Both the position numbers and the translations under genes were made by a program. The notes beneath the pieces were generated by a model. That model saw only the letters and a list, made by a program, of their open reading frames with translations, was not told the origin of the DNA and made no database searches. A stretch of 64,000 nucleotides of DNA from Symbiodinium natans (lineage: Eukaryota; Sar; Dinophyceae; Suessiales; Symbiodiniaceae), in assembly GCA_905221605.1 (NCBI GenBank), contig CAJNDS010000575.1, forward strand, positions 1-64,000, given 5' to 3'. Each line of letters begins with the position of its first letter. Within the stretch, counting starts at the first letter, position 1. This document shows positions 9,772 to 20,504 of this stretch, one piece after another.

Positions 9772-10383
9772 GCTGCAGAATTCAGGGCTTACGGTTGTGA
9801 GTGGTACGGCTTAGGGTTTAGGACCTCAGCGTCCCGGCTTCAGAGGCTTGCAAGCACATAAACACGGCGAACCCAACAAAATGAAACAAAACAACACAAA
9901 CAACTTTACCCGAACCCAACCCGACCCAAACCAAACCGCACCAACCAACCAACAAAGGAGCAACACGAACAACCAACTTCAACGAGAGATTCAAAAGATT
10001 TAGCCTGCTGCCCATCTACTATCTAAATTTCTGTCGCGTGTAAACAAATACACAGATACATGAAAAACACATAACTAAAGGAAGAACTAAAGGACGAAAG
10101 AGGCGGAGAAACAAGTTCCTTGTGGCCGGAGCACCGGAGGGGGGAAAGGACCAGGCGTGGCATCACAGATTACCTTCGAATTCTGGAAGTTGTAGCAAAA
10201 CTGTTCAAGCGATAGCTCAAGCCTTGATAGAAATCTTTCGCTTTCCGGCCAAGCCGGTGATGAGCCGTGAGAGGGGCCATCTATATCGCAAGTTCACATT
10301 CGAGCTGCTGCAGACGTACAAAGCCCTCAACCCTAAACCCTACACCCTTAATATCCGACGCCGAAACCCTAAACCCTAAACCG
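9772..10383. other. intronic/intergenic, no firm exon
   Basis: Contains an ACAACCAACC-rich stretch at 9870-9990 and telomere-like phrases at 10325-10380. A Leu/Gln-rich minus-strand patch at about 10290-10320 may be a small exon. Nothing else is supported. Confidence 0.4.
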
Positions 10384-10491
10384 GCCTTGCCGACTGCGGC
10401 ACGCAACTCTTCCACGCCGGCGGTGCCACCCATTCCCCCGAGCTCCGCGGCGAGGTATTTGAGTGCGGGATCCTCCTCTTTTTCAAGAGGT
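10384..10491 (-). CDS. putative exon EKEEDPALKYLAAEL
   Basis: Translates as EKEEDPALKYLAAELGGMGG then TAGVEELRAAVGKAG. Composition is protein-like. The next exon downstream on this strand is the 9.7-kb one. Family unknown. Confidence 0.5.
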
Positions 10492-10894
10492 CAGAGGGAG
10501 GGGTGGGAGTTGGGCTTAGGGACTCCTTGTAAGGAGTAGGGTTTTGAGATTTAGGAATTCAGGTTGGGAGGGGTGACATGACTGATATGTGGGATTTAGG
10601 TGCGTAGGCCTTCGGGTCTGAGTTTACGGCCTTGGGTGATAATCTTACAAGGTTCAGCTTAGAGTGTAGGCTTGGATGTATTGGGTGTAGGGTTTAAGGC
10701 TTCAGGTCTGCGACTTTGCGCATGTCTGTGTGGCTGCCAGCTACATACCGCCAAGCTGCTGATCACCACGTCACCACCTCCAAGCCTCAAACCCACATCC
10801 TACCACCCACACACACACACACACACACCCTTCCAGTCCTACCCCCAAACCCTGAAAGGGTTTAAGCTTTAGGAGGGGTTGGTAAGGTTTAGGG

Positions 10895-10950
10895 GGTCAC
10901 ATCTCCTCTTGCTTCAAGTCGGCCAGGCAGCCGTCGAAGCCCTCAAGTGC
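10895..10950 (-). CDS. putative small exon
   Basis: RQAALEGFDGCLADLKQEEM ends at GAGAT|GTGACC. It could be a 5' exon of the calpain-like gene or an unrelated fragment. Confidence 0.35.
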
Positions 10951-11700
10951 CGCTTGGCGGCAAACGCCAACTGACAACATGGCAGTCGCCCACTCCTCAG
11001 TCTGAGCTTAGGGTCGGTCTAACGCTTACCTCCTGTCACAATGACTGCCCCCTCCCCTCCCCCTCCCCTCACCCATCCGCTAAAAGACGATGTACCAACA
11101 TAGAACCGGTCCAGGTTGCAGGGGACTCGGTCTTGAATAGTTAAATAGTCGGAGATTGGACTAAAAACTAGTAACTAATTCATGAATTTGCGAATTCAGT
11201 TAACTGAAGGAATCTAAAACCAAAATGATCCGGGAGCAGGAGGCCGTGAAGCTGCGAGCACCAGTTCGCTACTCAAGCTACTTAGCAGTAGAGGAGGAGC
11301 AGGAGGAGGAGGAGGAGATAGTTTGAGGATGTTGCAAGTCCGTCCAAGGCTCATGTGTCTTGAAAGAGGATCGGACATGTCAGAGGCTGCATAACAAGCA
11401 TATATATCCCAAAGTCTCAACATCCAACATCTGGAGCTTTCTTTCGGGAGTCAAAAGTTTTGACCACGGATATCAAGATTAAGCCGTTTTTCTTGGGTTG
11501 CGTTCTTGTTTCTGTCACTCAAATATGTTCGCTCCCCCGTCTTCACAGCTAGCTCCCCCGTCTTCACAGCAGAAGTAGATCGGCGCAGTACAGCACTTGG
11601 GGTTTCAATTCGTTTTGACTACTACCATTACTATTACTTTTACTATGGCATTTTCTTTTATTTTGATTATTACTGTTACTTTCCTATTGCTATTCCTCCT
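10951..11700. other. no recognised gene
   Basis: Contains CCCCTCC-rich (about 11040-11075) and GGAGGA-rich (about 11290-11312) patches and otherwise unremarkable sequence. A small (CA)n tract lies just upstream at about 10807-10830. Confidence 0.5.
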
Positions 11701-11703
11701 CCT

Positions 11704-12165
<462 letters not shown>

Positions 12166-12344
12166 CATTCCTTGCTCCAGGACCAGGGTTGAATTACTTG
12201 GACGCTCGTGGAGAATGCAAGCGTGTTGTCTTCTGGACTTTCGTTGTCAGGTGTCGTCTTCCTGCAGCTGGCAGCAGCGGTTTCGTCAGTCAAAACACAA
12301 AGTTCAAAACGCCAAATGCCCTAGACCTGAAACCCTATGAGTGT

Positions 12345-12490
12345 GGCTTAGGTACTAGGACTCTTCAGGCAAGGCTCCGCCCGGGACACGATTGTTTCGG
12401 GACCAATGCCCTCGATCTCCTCAATCGATTCCGCCGTGACAGGCTTCGTTGGGCCGTCAACCGCCTGACCACCTCAGTTGGCCACTTGAG
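12345..12490 (-). CDS. putative exon
   Basis: An AG|GTGG acceptor precedes GGQAVDGPTKPVTAESIEEI then EGIGPETIVSRAEPCLKS, a plausible protein stretch that ends at a stop near 12345. It could be the C-terminus of the gene upstream on this strand. Confidence 0.45.
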
Positions 12491-12649
12491 TATTGAGGGT
12501 TGAGGGTTTTAGGATAGTCTCACTTTAGGGCTTAGTTAGGACTTATACGGCAAGGACATCTCCCAATGAGAAGATGTGAGGTTTAGGGTCTATTGACCCA
12601 TTACTACGAGTAGCAAAGCAACGACAAACAAAGCTTAACCATTGGCCAA

Positions 12650-12716
12650 CTCAGCTGCTACTCGGTTTATTTTCGCTGTCATCGTCGTCCTGCTCACCAT
12701 CGTCATTCTTGAAGCC
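12650..12716 (-). CDS. putative acidic exon
   Basis: CTGAG|GCTTC precedes FKNDDGEQDDDDSENKPSSS followed by TGA. An acidic tail like this is common at protein C-termini. Just after it lies CCATTGGCCAA, a motif seen in other introns of this window. Confidence 0.4.
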
Positions 12717-12980
12717 TCAGCTAACCCTAAACTCTAAAGTCTAAAGCCTTCGTCTGACCAAATATCCCCAAACCAACGCATCAGAACACGTTTCGCCACG
12801 ACCACATGTCTGCTGGCCACAAAAATGACAGTCAGCATGGCAAAAAGACAAGCGCAAGTTGTTCGCCATGTAACCGACCCCTAACAACAGGCGTGCTGAG
12901 CGTGGTGAGGCCTGCCCCTTCTCCCCTAGCCTGGGCGGCTCCAGTGAGTTCCCCCCCCATGCTCATGATGCTGGCTGAGC
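12717..12980. other. no recognised gene
   Basis: Mixed sequence with telomere-like phrases at 12720-12750. No supported exon. Confidence 0.4.
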
Positions 12981-12984
12981 CCAA

Positions 12985-13432
12985 AACACTCCAAAACCAT
13001 GGTTCCCAACCCTGTTTTCGAGGGCTCTAGAGAGGGGGGTTGGGAAGGCGGGTGTCCAGCCAAAACACTGATTCCCAAACCCCCCTTCAAGGGCTTCAGA
13101 GAAGAGGGGTTGGGAAGGCGGGTTTCCAGCCCTACACACTCCAAGACCATGATTCCCAACCCCCCTTTCAAGGGCTCCAGAGAAGGGGGGTTGGGAAGGC
13201 GGGTTTCCAGCCCTAAACACTCCAAGACCATGATTCCCAACCCCCCCCTTCAAGGGCTCCAGAGAGGGGGGTTGGGAAGGCGGGTTTCCAGCCCAAAACA
13301 CTCCAAGACCATGATTCCCAACCCCCCCTTCAAGACCATGATTCCCAACCCCCCTTTCAGAGAGGGGGGTTGAGAAGGCGGGTTTCCAGCCCTAAACACT
13401 CCAAGATCATGATTCCCAACCCCCCTTTGAAG
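12985..13432. repeat. about 80-bp tandem repeat
   Basis: About six units, each with CCATGATTCCCAACCCCCC, CAAGGGCTCCAGAGA and GGGTTGGGAAGGCGGG. One unit is shortened near 13320-13350. Each unit pairs a C-run with a G-run and so could fold on itself. Frames are open on both strands because there are few stops; not taken as coding. Confidence 0.9.
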
Positions 13433-13439
13433 GGATTCA

Positions 13440-13585
13440 CGGGAAACATGACCAAACGCATCTCTGCTTGCAATCTTTGGCCTCGTCATCTGCCATTTCA
13501 CACACAGGTCCTGTATTTTCCAGCAGACCCCTACAACATCCTGGCAGCGGGGTTCAAATTCATCCAAAGTGCGACAAAGTAGCTC
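13440..13585 (-). CDS. possible exon downstream of EF-hand gene
   Basis: Encodes ELLCRTLDEFEPRCQDVVGV and CWKIQDLCVKWQMTRPKIAS. It could be a 3' exon of the EF-hand gene or a separate fragment. No family recognised. Confidence 0.35.
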
Positions 13586-13619
13586 AAGCATGTGCAGTTC
13601 AGATGGGGACCAAAATACC

Positions 13620-13705
13620 CCGAGTATTCACGGGTTTTCACGGGGTTTTCACGGGGTTCTCACGGGGGTTTCACAGGGTTTTCACGCTCTTTTCACGCGC
13701 TCACA
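13620..13705. repeat. short TTTTCACGGGG tandem repeat
   Basis: Seven degenerate 11-12 bp units (TTTTCACGGGG, TTCTCACGGGG, TTTCACAGGG). Confidence 0.85.
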
Positions 13706-13752
13706 CCAGTTTAGGGTTCAGGGTCCAGCTTCCCCTTTACAGCCCCCTCACC

Positions 13753-13798
13753 CAGACGCGGCATTCTCCAAATCGGATGCGACTTAAGTCTCCGTCTG
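13753..13798 (-). CDS. EF-hand/KEG-repeat gene, probable small 3' exon
   Basis: Joining ADG from the previous exon to DLSRIRFGECRVW gives an open reading that ends at TGG|GTGAGG, a GT donor. CCGTCTG is present at both ends of the intervening intron (13792-13798 and 14008-14014), the direct-repeat signature of dinoflagellate introns. Confidence 0.45.
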
Positions 13799-13937
13799 TG
13801 TTTTGCAGTGCCCTATGCTGCGAGCTGATCGATACTAACTTAGCAAAAACAAGAAAGGCAATGCAAGCTACAGTAAAATGACCCATCAACAAGCTAATGA
13901 GAAAACTGGGGCAACCCGCAAAACCTTCAAACCACTC

Positions 13938-13981
13938 ACTGCAACTGAGACAACTGAGACAACTGAGACAACTGAGACCTG
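13938..13981. repeat. 9-bp AACTGAGAC tandem repeat
   Basis: Four to five near-perfect units inside the proposed last intron of the EF-hand gene. Confidence 0.9.
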
Positions 13982-14010
13982 AACCCAGAACGCTTTCCAA
14001 GCCAAAGCCG

Positions 14011-14493
14011 TCTGCAAGCATCCTCTTCATGGTGGAAGCAGAAGATCCAAAGACGTACTGGATAAACTCGTCAGTCGTGAGCTTGCCATTTCCATCCTTG
14101 TCCAAAGACCCGAAGAGTGTCTTGCAATCATCCTCGCTCAGCCCACCATCACCTCCAATCTTGCCCAGCACCGCCAGCAACTCCTCCTCGGTGAGCTTGC
14201 CATCGCCGTTCTTGTCGAACTTCTTGAAAGTCGCCTTCACGCTGTTGATCACATCTGCGCCTAGGCGGAGGGGCTTCAGCGAGCTCGGAGAAAAGGAAAA
14301 GTAGTCCTTTCTGAAGTTCACGTACACTTCCATGCCGTTGTCTTCGTCATCGTCCTTATACCTGATGGACATCACCTGCCCGATATCGCCCTCAGCTATG
14401 TCCTCATTGGATTTCACCCACTGGACCCGCTGACCCTTTTGGACCGGGCACAGTGAAAGCTGCTTCGGCTTGATCGTCCAGCCTCCTTTTGGC
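14011..14493 (-). CDS. EF-hand/KEG-repeat gene, exon with two EF-hands
   Basis: After a CCTCAG|GCC acceptor the exon reads PKGGWTIKPKQLSLC (end of one repeat), then RVQWVKSNEDIAEGDIGQV (another repeat), an acidic linker, and two canonical EF-hands: FDKNGDGKLTEEEL (14182-14220) and LDKDGNGKLTTDEF (14065-14106). Both loops have Asp/Asn at positions 1, 3 and 5, Gly at 6 and Glu at 12 or the usual equivalent, so Ca2+ binding is likely. The protein therefore couples SH3-like KEG/MIB-type repeats to a calcium sensor. Loss of frame near 14010 fits an intron. Confidence 0.8.
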
Positions 14494-14736
14494 CTGAGGC
14501 CAGTTGACCACAGGAGAAAACATAAACTATGAATTCCCTATGACTCTTCACAAACCGGAGAATGCAAAGTTTAGCCATTGGCCAAGCAAGTGGCCATATG
14601 ATGGACATGCGGTTCTCACCACGCCTCATTCGGACTGCTTGCCCAATAGAGCCTTTGGTTTATTGTGCAGGGATATTTACGGTTTAGGCTTGGGGATGTT
14701 TAAGGGGTGATCTAGTTTAGGGTTAAGAGGGGGTCG

Positions 14737-14795
14737 CTGCCCGACGGCGCCTTCCGGAATGTCCGAATCGTGCTTCTTCCAGTGGACGTAATTGC
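14737..14795 (-). CDS. EF-hand/KEG-repeat gene, small middle exon
   Basis: GTGAG|GC acceptor. The phase joins exactly with the previous exon (G+GC = Gly). It encodes GNYVHWKKHDSDIPEGAVGQ, the first half of another repeat. The matching second half (VxxDxGKVxVxF) was not found before 14493, so one short exon is missing or lost. The following intron (14494-14736) contains CCATTGGCCAA and TTTAGGG phrases. Confidence 0.65.
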
Positions 14796-14894
14796 CTCAC
14801 AGGGTCTACATTTCTTTTTCAGAAGCCCCAAAACCCTAAAAACAACCCTAAAATCCCTAAAACCCAAAAGCCCCAAGATCCTAAGTCTCATCAC

Positions 14895-15720
14895 CTGGTT
14901 GGATTCGGTAGAGCTCGAGGTCCTTCATCGTGAGGGTGAAGGTTCCATTCATGAAATGAACCCTGAGGCCGCTTTCCTCCACCTTTAGCCCGACCACTTG
15001 GCCCACTTCACCACTGCGAAGCTCCGTCTTCACGAAGGCTCCCAACTGTATTTCGCACAAGAACAAGTCCTCTGGCTTGAACCTCCACGTTCCTTTAGCA
15101 AAGTGAACTTTGACCTTGCCCTCGTCGTTCATGTCTCCGACGACTTGTCCCACCTCACCTATCGGGATGTCCTCGTCATGGCTTGTCCACTGCACATATG
15201 ACAGTGGCTGGATGTGTGCTCGCACCATTTCAGATGGCTTAAAACGCCATGTGCCATTGGGAAACTTCACCCTGACCCTGCCTTTATCATTCAAGTCGTG
15301 CGAGGCAACGCCCAGGTGACCCCCCGGGATGTCGTCATCGGCTTTGGTCCAAAACACAAGACTCTCGGGCTGAACATCGCACAAGATGAGCTTCTTTGGC
15401 TTGTGCTTTTGGTTCTCGCCTTTGACTTCAACAATCACTGTGTCATCATCCTCGTCCATGCCCTTGACCTCTCCAATGGCCTCGTCAGAGTCACCGGCAA
15501 CTTGCACAAATGCACCGACCTGAATGTCCGACGCACACAACCATCTCGGATCTATCTCGAACTTGCCCGTGCTGAACTTGACCGTCAGCTTGCCGTCATC
15601 ATAATCATCACAAACCTCCACAATTTTGCCAAGCTGATTGCGGTCAACGTGCTTGTCCGCATTCATCCAATATACGAACTTCCCTTCCGTCAAGTCCTCA
15701 TACCCCTCATTCTTCGACAT
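14895..15720 (-). CDS. EF-hand/KEG-repeat gene, 5' exon with tandem repeats
   Basis: The start at ATG 15718-15720 gives MSKNEGYEDLTEGKFVYW. About five repeats follow, each with a hydrophobic entry (FVYW, FVQV, LVFW, YVQW, FVKT), an IGxVG-type turn, a V-x-V-x-F strand and a G-[TK]-[WF]-x-[FI]-x-P motif (GTWRFKPSEM, GTWRFKPEDL). This is the pattern of the repeats in KEG/MIB/HERC2-type ubiquitin ligases, which bind partner proteins. No RING, kinase or HECT domain is seen, so ligase activity is not claimed. The donor is CCAACCAG|GTGATG at 14894. Upstream sequence has possible AG acceptors for spliced-leader addition, not provable here. Confidence 0.85.
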
Positions 15721-15947
15721 GCTTGCGCTATTTTGCGCCGCACGGAGCCTTTCTGTCCTATCCCTGTGAGTGGGTCTGGCCACGGGCAACTCAAAAGCTC
15801 AAGCTTCAGGTAGAAAGTTTATCTGGGGACGCGTGCAAAGGCCTCGTCCTAAAGAAATCCGATCGCTGGTAAGACTCATGGCTCTTTTTCTCAAGGCGCA
15901 AGACTATGAGGGTTTCAGAGCCCGTGTTGAAGCAATCAATCAACATC

Positions 15948-15950
<3 letters not shown>

Positions 15951-16040
<90 letters not shown>
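15951..16040. repeat. (CAG)30 trinucleotide tract
   Basis: Thirty uninterrupted CAG units about 230 bp upstream of the EF-hand gene start. Open frames through it give poly-Gln or poly-Ala. No flanking gene evidence supports translation. Confidence 0.95.
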
Positions 16041-16041
<1 letters not shown>

Positions 16042-16540
16042 TTTATCGGGGCTTAGGGTGTATATCGGGGTTATGGCTATGGGGTTTATGCAGGGTTTGG
16101 GCCTCTGAAGGGGAGTGCAGGGCCACCCAACCCCATGTCAACCGATGATGCCGGGCTGCGGGGGTCGCAGACCAAGCCTTTTTGCCTGCGGACAGTTACG
16201 AAACCTGCATATGTATGTGAGTATGTGTGTATACAAGCAGTTGTGTACTTGTGCAAGTAGAAGTTTAGATACGTACGCATGCATAATGTTAAACCCGCAC
16301 ACTATTGTGGGTCTAACCTCAGGTTTGCTTTTGCCTGGAACATGCAACATATCCTTAGGGGCGGATTGCTCTTCGATGCTCGTGGCTTTAGGGCTTCAGG
16401 CCATCCTGCCATCCTCAGCCTCCTGATAATGATGACGACAGCTGTTGCTGTTTTGTTCTTTTTCCCCACCCTCGGTGTGGGGTTGTTAGATTTTCAACTC
16501 AACTCTTCTCCTTGCCCGGAACTCTCCTCGCCCGGAACTC
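16041..16540. other. no recognised gene
   Basis: Unique-looking sequence with a short GTATGTGTGTATAC patch at 16210-16235. No supported coding or RNA feature. Confidence 0.5.
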
Positions 16541-16544
16541 TTCT

Positions 16545-16850
16545 CCTCGCCCGGTCTACTCCTCAACCCCAAAGTGTCCTTGGAGTGCCCAACTAGAGTG
16601 TCCCAGAGTGTCCCCAAAGCGCCAAGCCCCGTCTCCCTGAAATGCCCAACGCCAGACATTTTTTTGGCGTGCCCCCCCCCCCCCCCCCCCCCCCCGGAAA
16701 TCTTCCAGCCCCAAAGTCTCCCTGGAGTGCCCAACCCGAGTGTCCCCGGAGTGCCCAGCCCCAGAGTCTCCCTACAGGCCCAACCCCAGAGTCCGTGCCC
16801 AACCCCAGAGTGTCCCCGGAGTGCCCAACCCCAGACTATCTCTACCAAAA
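16545..16850 (+). repeat. GAGTGCCCAACCCCA minisatellite with poly-C run
   Basis: Degenerate 25-35 bp units built from GTGTCCCCGGAGTGCCCAAC and CCAGAGTCTCCCT, with a 24-base C run at 16672-16695. It lies directly upstream of the LINE-1 reading frame and may be a repetitive 5'UTR. Confidence 0.8.
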
Positions 16851-16878
16851 GAGGGTGGGGATGTTCGAAGTAAAATAA

Positions 16879-18447
16879 TTGTTCTGCTTGACACCAGCAG
16901 ACGGCGAACAAATGAAGCCACTGTGGGAGGTGAACCCTGATGGGAACCCTCTGGTTACCCAAGGCCCCCCCCCACCACAATGCTCTGAGCTCCCAAAGAG
17001 TGAGGAGCCCCTGACACCGGAACAGGTGCTGGGTCAGCAGGAACGAGAGGAAGACCTTGCACACGGCGAGGGCACCGACTCAGAAGAGCCCAGCCATGAG
17101 AAGGTTAAACCTTCCGCCTCGCCCGACCAGTATCTAAGCATCATGAGCGCCAATGTCACCAGTTTCAACAACGGGGCGTTGGAGTGGGTGACCTCCTCCA
17201 AAGCCAAGGTGGTGTGTCTGCAGGAAACCCACCTCACACCGGAACTGCTGCATGGAAGGCGAGCCACACTGCAATCCCTAGGATGGGATCTCTATGCTGA
17301 GCCGGCCTCCCTGTCGGACAAGGGCACAAGGTTGGGGGGCACTGCTTGTGCCTTTCCCAAAAATAGCGGAGTGTGGCAAAAAGCCACCTACCAATTCAAA
17401 GGGGCGGGCTACACAGCCGTGGGTCTGAGACAAAGACGCTGGGACTACACGATTGTGTCCCTCTGCCTGAGGGACACGGAAGGCCTGAATGGTCCCACGA
17501 ATGCAGAGGTGCTATCCTCTCTGGTGGCTTTCGTAAGAACCCTCCCTGAGCCCTGGATCATCTTGGGGGATTGGAACCTGGACCCGACTGAAGTTCAGGA
17601 CACAGCGCTGATTCAGGTGATGCGGGGGCGGATGGTAGCCACTGGAGAAGCTACATGCAACCATGGGGCGGAGCTGGACTTTGGGGTGGTGAGTAGGAGC
17701 CTGGAAGCCCTGGTGGATCTGTCTGCAACCTGGGCAGTCCCGTGGAAACCACATGCAGCCTTGCACCTCAAAGTCAAGGACGGTGCTAGCGAATGGAAGT
17801 CCTGGAAACTTCCCCAGTTCCCGAAACTCACAGCAGACCTCAAAAACCAAGAATGGCAAGAGGTCCAACCCTCCCATTTCGCCATAATGGACAGGACCTG
17901 TGCCCAAGAGGACCAGAGCACCTGGCAGCTGGCGACCTGGGCGGCCAGCCTGGAGCACTGCCACGAAGCACCGAGGACTGGCAGAGGTTGGTGTGTGCAG
18001 GCCCAATGGGGACCCTTAGTCTTGCAGCGCCCTTCCACTGCCCCCAAAGGCTCTGAAGTGGGCTGGTGGGCACGCATGGCCAGAATCCTGGAAGAAGTGC
18101 CCGCCTCCCAGCAGCACCTACCGGACCTAGGCACCCTCCAAGCCTGTCAAGACATTGCTGAAGGTACTGCCTTCCTCACAGAACTGTACCAGCAATGTTC
18201 AGCAACAGCACCACAGTGGCGGTCTTTGAGTGTTGTTGCCAGACACAAGGAGGCGGCCCTCCAGATGCAGAGAGCCAAGGAGCAGCAGGCCCAATACAAG
18301 GACTGGCTCCAAGCGGGATTAGCAAAAGGGATGAGACCTCTCTATAGTTCTCTCAAGAAGAGTGAGAGAGTCCTAGATCGGCCCTTCCAAAACCTCCCAG
18401 GCGAAGAGCGCCCAGGGGCCAGGAGGAAGCAGTGGGTCGCAATTTGA
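16879..18447 (+). pseudogene. LINE-1: N-terminal region and AP-type endonuclease
   Basis: First part of a non-LTR retrotransposon polyprotein. From IMSANVTSFN onward it matches the exonuclease-endonuclease-phosphatase fold that nicks target DNA: VCLQETHL (Glu site), ILGDWNLDP (GDWN motif, 17567-17578) and GAELDFGVVS near 17670 (D/N motif), then PWKPHAAL where the family usually has SDH. The frame ends at an in-frame TGA (18445-18447); the same frame then continues into the RT, so a single nonsense codon divides them. Translation from the first ATG is not certain. Confidence 0.8.
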
Positions 18448-19425
18448 GGAGAGGTAGAATGTTCCCCCCCGATTGGCCAGACCCTGCTGGATGCAGCAAG
18501 AGCCTCCCCGCTGTTCAAAACAACAGCAGAGATGCTCGAGGCCATCCTCAAGAATGTCACTGACAAGGCAGGAGGTCTTGATGGGCTCACCTATGCTGCC
18601 CTCAAAAACCTCCCTGGACCGGCCTATGAGCAGCTCACCCAAGTCCTGAACTTGGCTGAAACCACAGGAGTGGCGCCACAGCACTGGCAGGCGCACCATG
18701 TGGCACTCCTGCCCAAAAATGCGGACATAGAAAGGCCCATAACCCTCACATCCATCACCTATCGGCTTTGGTGCTTCTGCAGAGCACAGGTCGTCAAGAA
18801 ATGGATGCGAGAAACTGCAGAGAGGTTCCCATGGGATAAAGCCTCCCCGGGTAACACTTGTCTAGAAACAGGCATGCAGAGACTCCTGAGAGGAGAGGTT
18901 AGCCGCGCAGCTAACAAACATGCCTGTGCGGTCCTGTTGGACCTGCAGACTTTCTATGACAGTGTTGATTGGACCAAACTGGAGGAGAGGATAGTGGCGA
19001 CCGGCTTCCCGCCAGCTCTAGCCCTCCTGGTCATGCAAGTTTACCGGGGAACGAGATATCTCGTGGCAGAGGATCTCCTTTCGGAGGGGATCCTCCCTGC
19101 GAGGGGCATCCTAGCCGGGTGCCCGTTCGCAACAATGATGGCCAGGGTTTACCTCCAGCCAATAATGCAAGAAGCCGCTCAGCTCCGCAGTATCACCGCC
19201 CTAGACACCTGGGTGGATGACATTGGAGCAGATTTCGAAGCACGATATCCTGAGCAGGCAGCGTTTGCGGTCTATGAAGGTTAGAAAACCCTTCGCCGGC
19301 TTCTGGAAGGTAGCGACCTCCGTTTGTCCCTGAAGAAAACAGGCTTCCTGTGCACCACTGCAGAAGCCAGAAGGGAGCTACAGAAGCTGCGCAAAGATGG
19401 GGACCCGGCTATCTGTGTGATAGCA
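18448..19425 (+). pseudogene. LINE-1: reverse transcriptase
   Basis: Same frame as the endonuclease after the TGA. RT landmarks: GGLDGLTYAALKN, LLPKNADIERPITLTS, AVLLDLQTFYDSVDW (motif A Asp, about 18936-18965), ARGILAGCPFATMMARV (motif B), LDTWVDDIGADF (motif C as WVDD, 19210-19221). An in-frame TAG at 19282-19284 interrupts it. The thumb continues as LRLSLKKTGFLC until about 19425, where the frame is lost. Confidence 0.8.
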
Positions 19426-20504
19426 TGAAGGATTTAGGCCTGGACTGTGCCCTGGGTCGGGTCCGGAGGGTCAAGGTGCAAAGAGCCCGCAGGCACAAAG
19501 CGGGCCAAAGGCAGAAGAAGTTGAAACAACTGAGAGTCCCGGGTGTGCCGGCCAAGGTTCGCCTCTTCAGAGGAGGGGTTGCCTCCGTCCTTACTTGGGC
19601 CACCAAGCCCAGGGAATGCCGCCCACCCGGAGACAGAAGCTCCGGACTGCCTTGGCTGAGCAGTGTGGCAGACAGAAAATGGGCAACCTAGAGGTGGCTC
19701 TGTCCTCTGTAAGCGACAGGTACCAGGATCCGGGCCGCACAATGATGGTCCAGCAAGTTGAAGCCTGGTTCCAGCTCAAGAAGAGGTGGGCCGGCAAGGA
19801 AGACCTGCTGGAAAGAACCTGGGGCCTTACAGTCCAAAAGCTGGAAGAAGCCAGCAGCCGGTGGCAAATGGTTAAGGGCCCTCTTGCAGCTACAGTTGCA
19901 TACCTGCTTGACCTGGGTTGGCAGCCTAGAGACAGTGATGAGTGGCTGGACACCCAGGGCACCAGGCACACCATGCACACCCCGCAGCAGGAGTGTCGTG
20001 TCCTTGACCTCCTCCAGCAAACTTACCAGGAAGAAGTAGACCGCCGCATCGCCACCGGCCTCGCTGCTCCTGAGCTAAAGGGGGGAATCGACTGGACAGT
20101 AGGGAGGAAACTGTTGCAGGGTTTTAAGAAAGAAGGGCGAACCACGAAAGCAGCTACCCTGAGGTGTGTTTGGCAGGGTGCCCTGGTGTGCAGCCAGAAC
20201 TCTGCTGTCAAAGTGTGCCCCGGTGCCACCAGGAAGCGGACTGGGAGCATGTGCTCTTGGATTGTGCTTGGTGGGAAGCCCAGAACTGGGAACTGCCAAC
20301 ATGGTTCCAAGAAGGCAGGGCCCAAGGCCCGAGATCGCTGTGGACCAGGGGCCTCCCGCCCAAACTGAATGGCAGGTACCACCTCCTCAGGAAGACAATC
20401 CCATCTTTTTGGGCATATGGGCTGACAAAGAGCCCCTCAGTGACCCAGAGCTTGTTTATGGCACAGATGCTAGTGGTGGCCTCTTCACGGCGGACCCGCG
20501 ACTC
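19426..20504 (+). pseudogene. LINE-1: thumb, linker and 5' part of RNase H (truncated by Copia-1)
   Basis: Pieces in several frames align in order with LINE-2: MKDLGLDCALGRVRRVKV, RQKKLKQLRV, then a Trp-rich linker (VEAWFQLKKRWAGKEDLLER, DLGWQPRDSDEWL, GGIDWTVGRKLLQGF), a degraded Cys/His knuckle near 20220, and the first RNase H motif, VYGTDASGGLFTADPRLR, which ends exactly at the Copia-1 insertion. RNase H resumes at 30663. At least three frameshifts. Confidence 0.75.
20500..20504. repeat. target site duplication GACTC, left
   Basis: GACTC precedes the Copia-1 LTR and recurs at 30658-30662 right after the other LTR. Five bases is the usual Copia target duplication. Confidence 0.85.

Noticed and set aside
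12985-13432. CRISPR array in the 80-bp or 96-bp repeats
   Set aside because: Units are contiguous without unique spacers, no cas genes are present, and the DNA is eukaryotic.
15214-15813. 199-codon plus-strand ORF opposite the KEG-repeat gene
   Set aside because: It is antisense to a repeat-containing coding exon with clear motifs and correct splice phase.
18186-20020. Minus-strand frames of 80-130 codons opposite LINE-1
   Set aside because: They show no motifs and mirror the LINE coding sequence.
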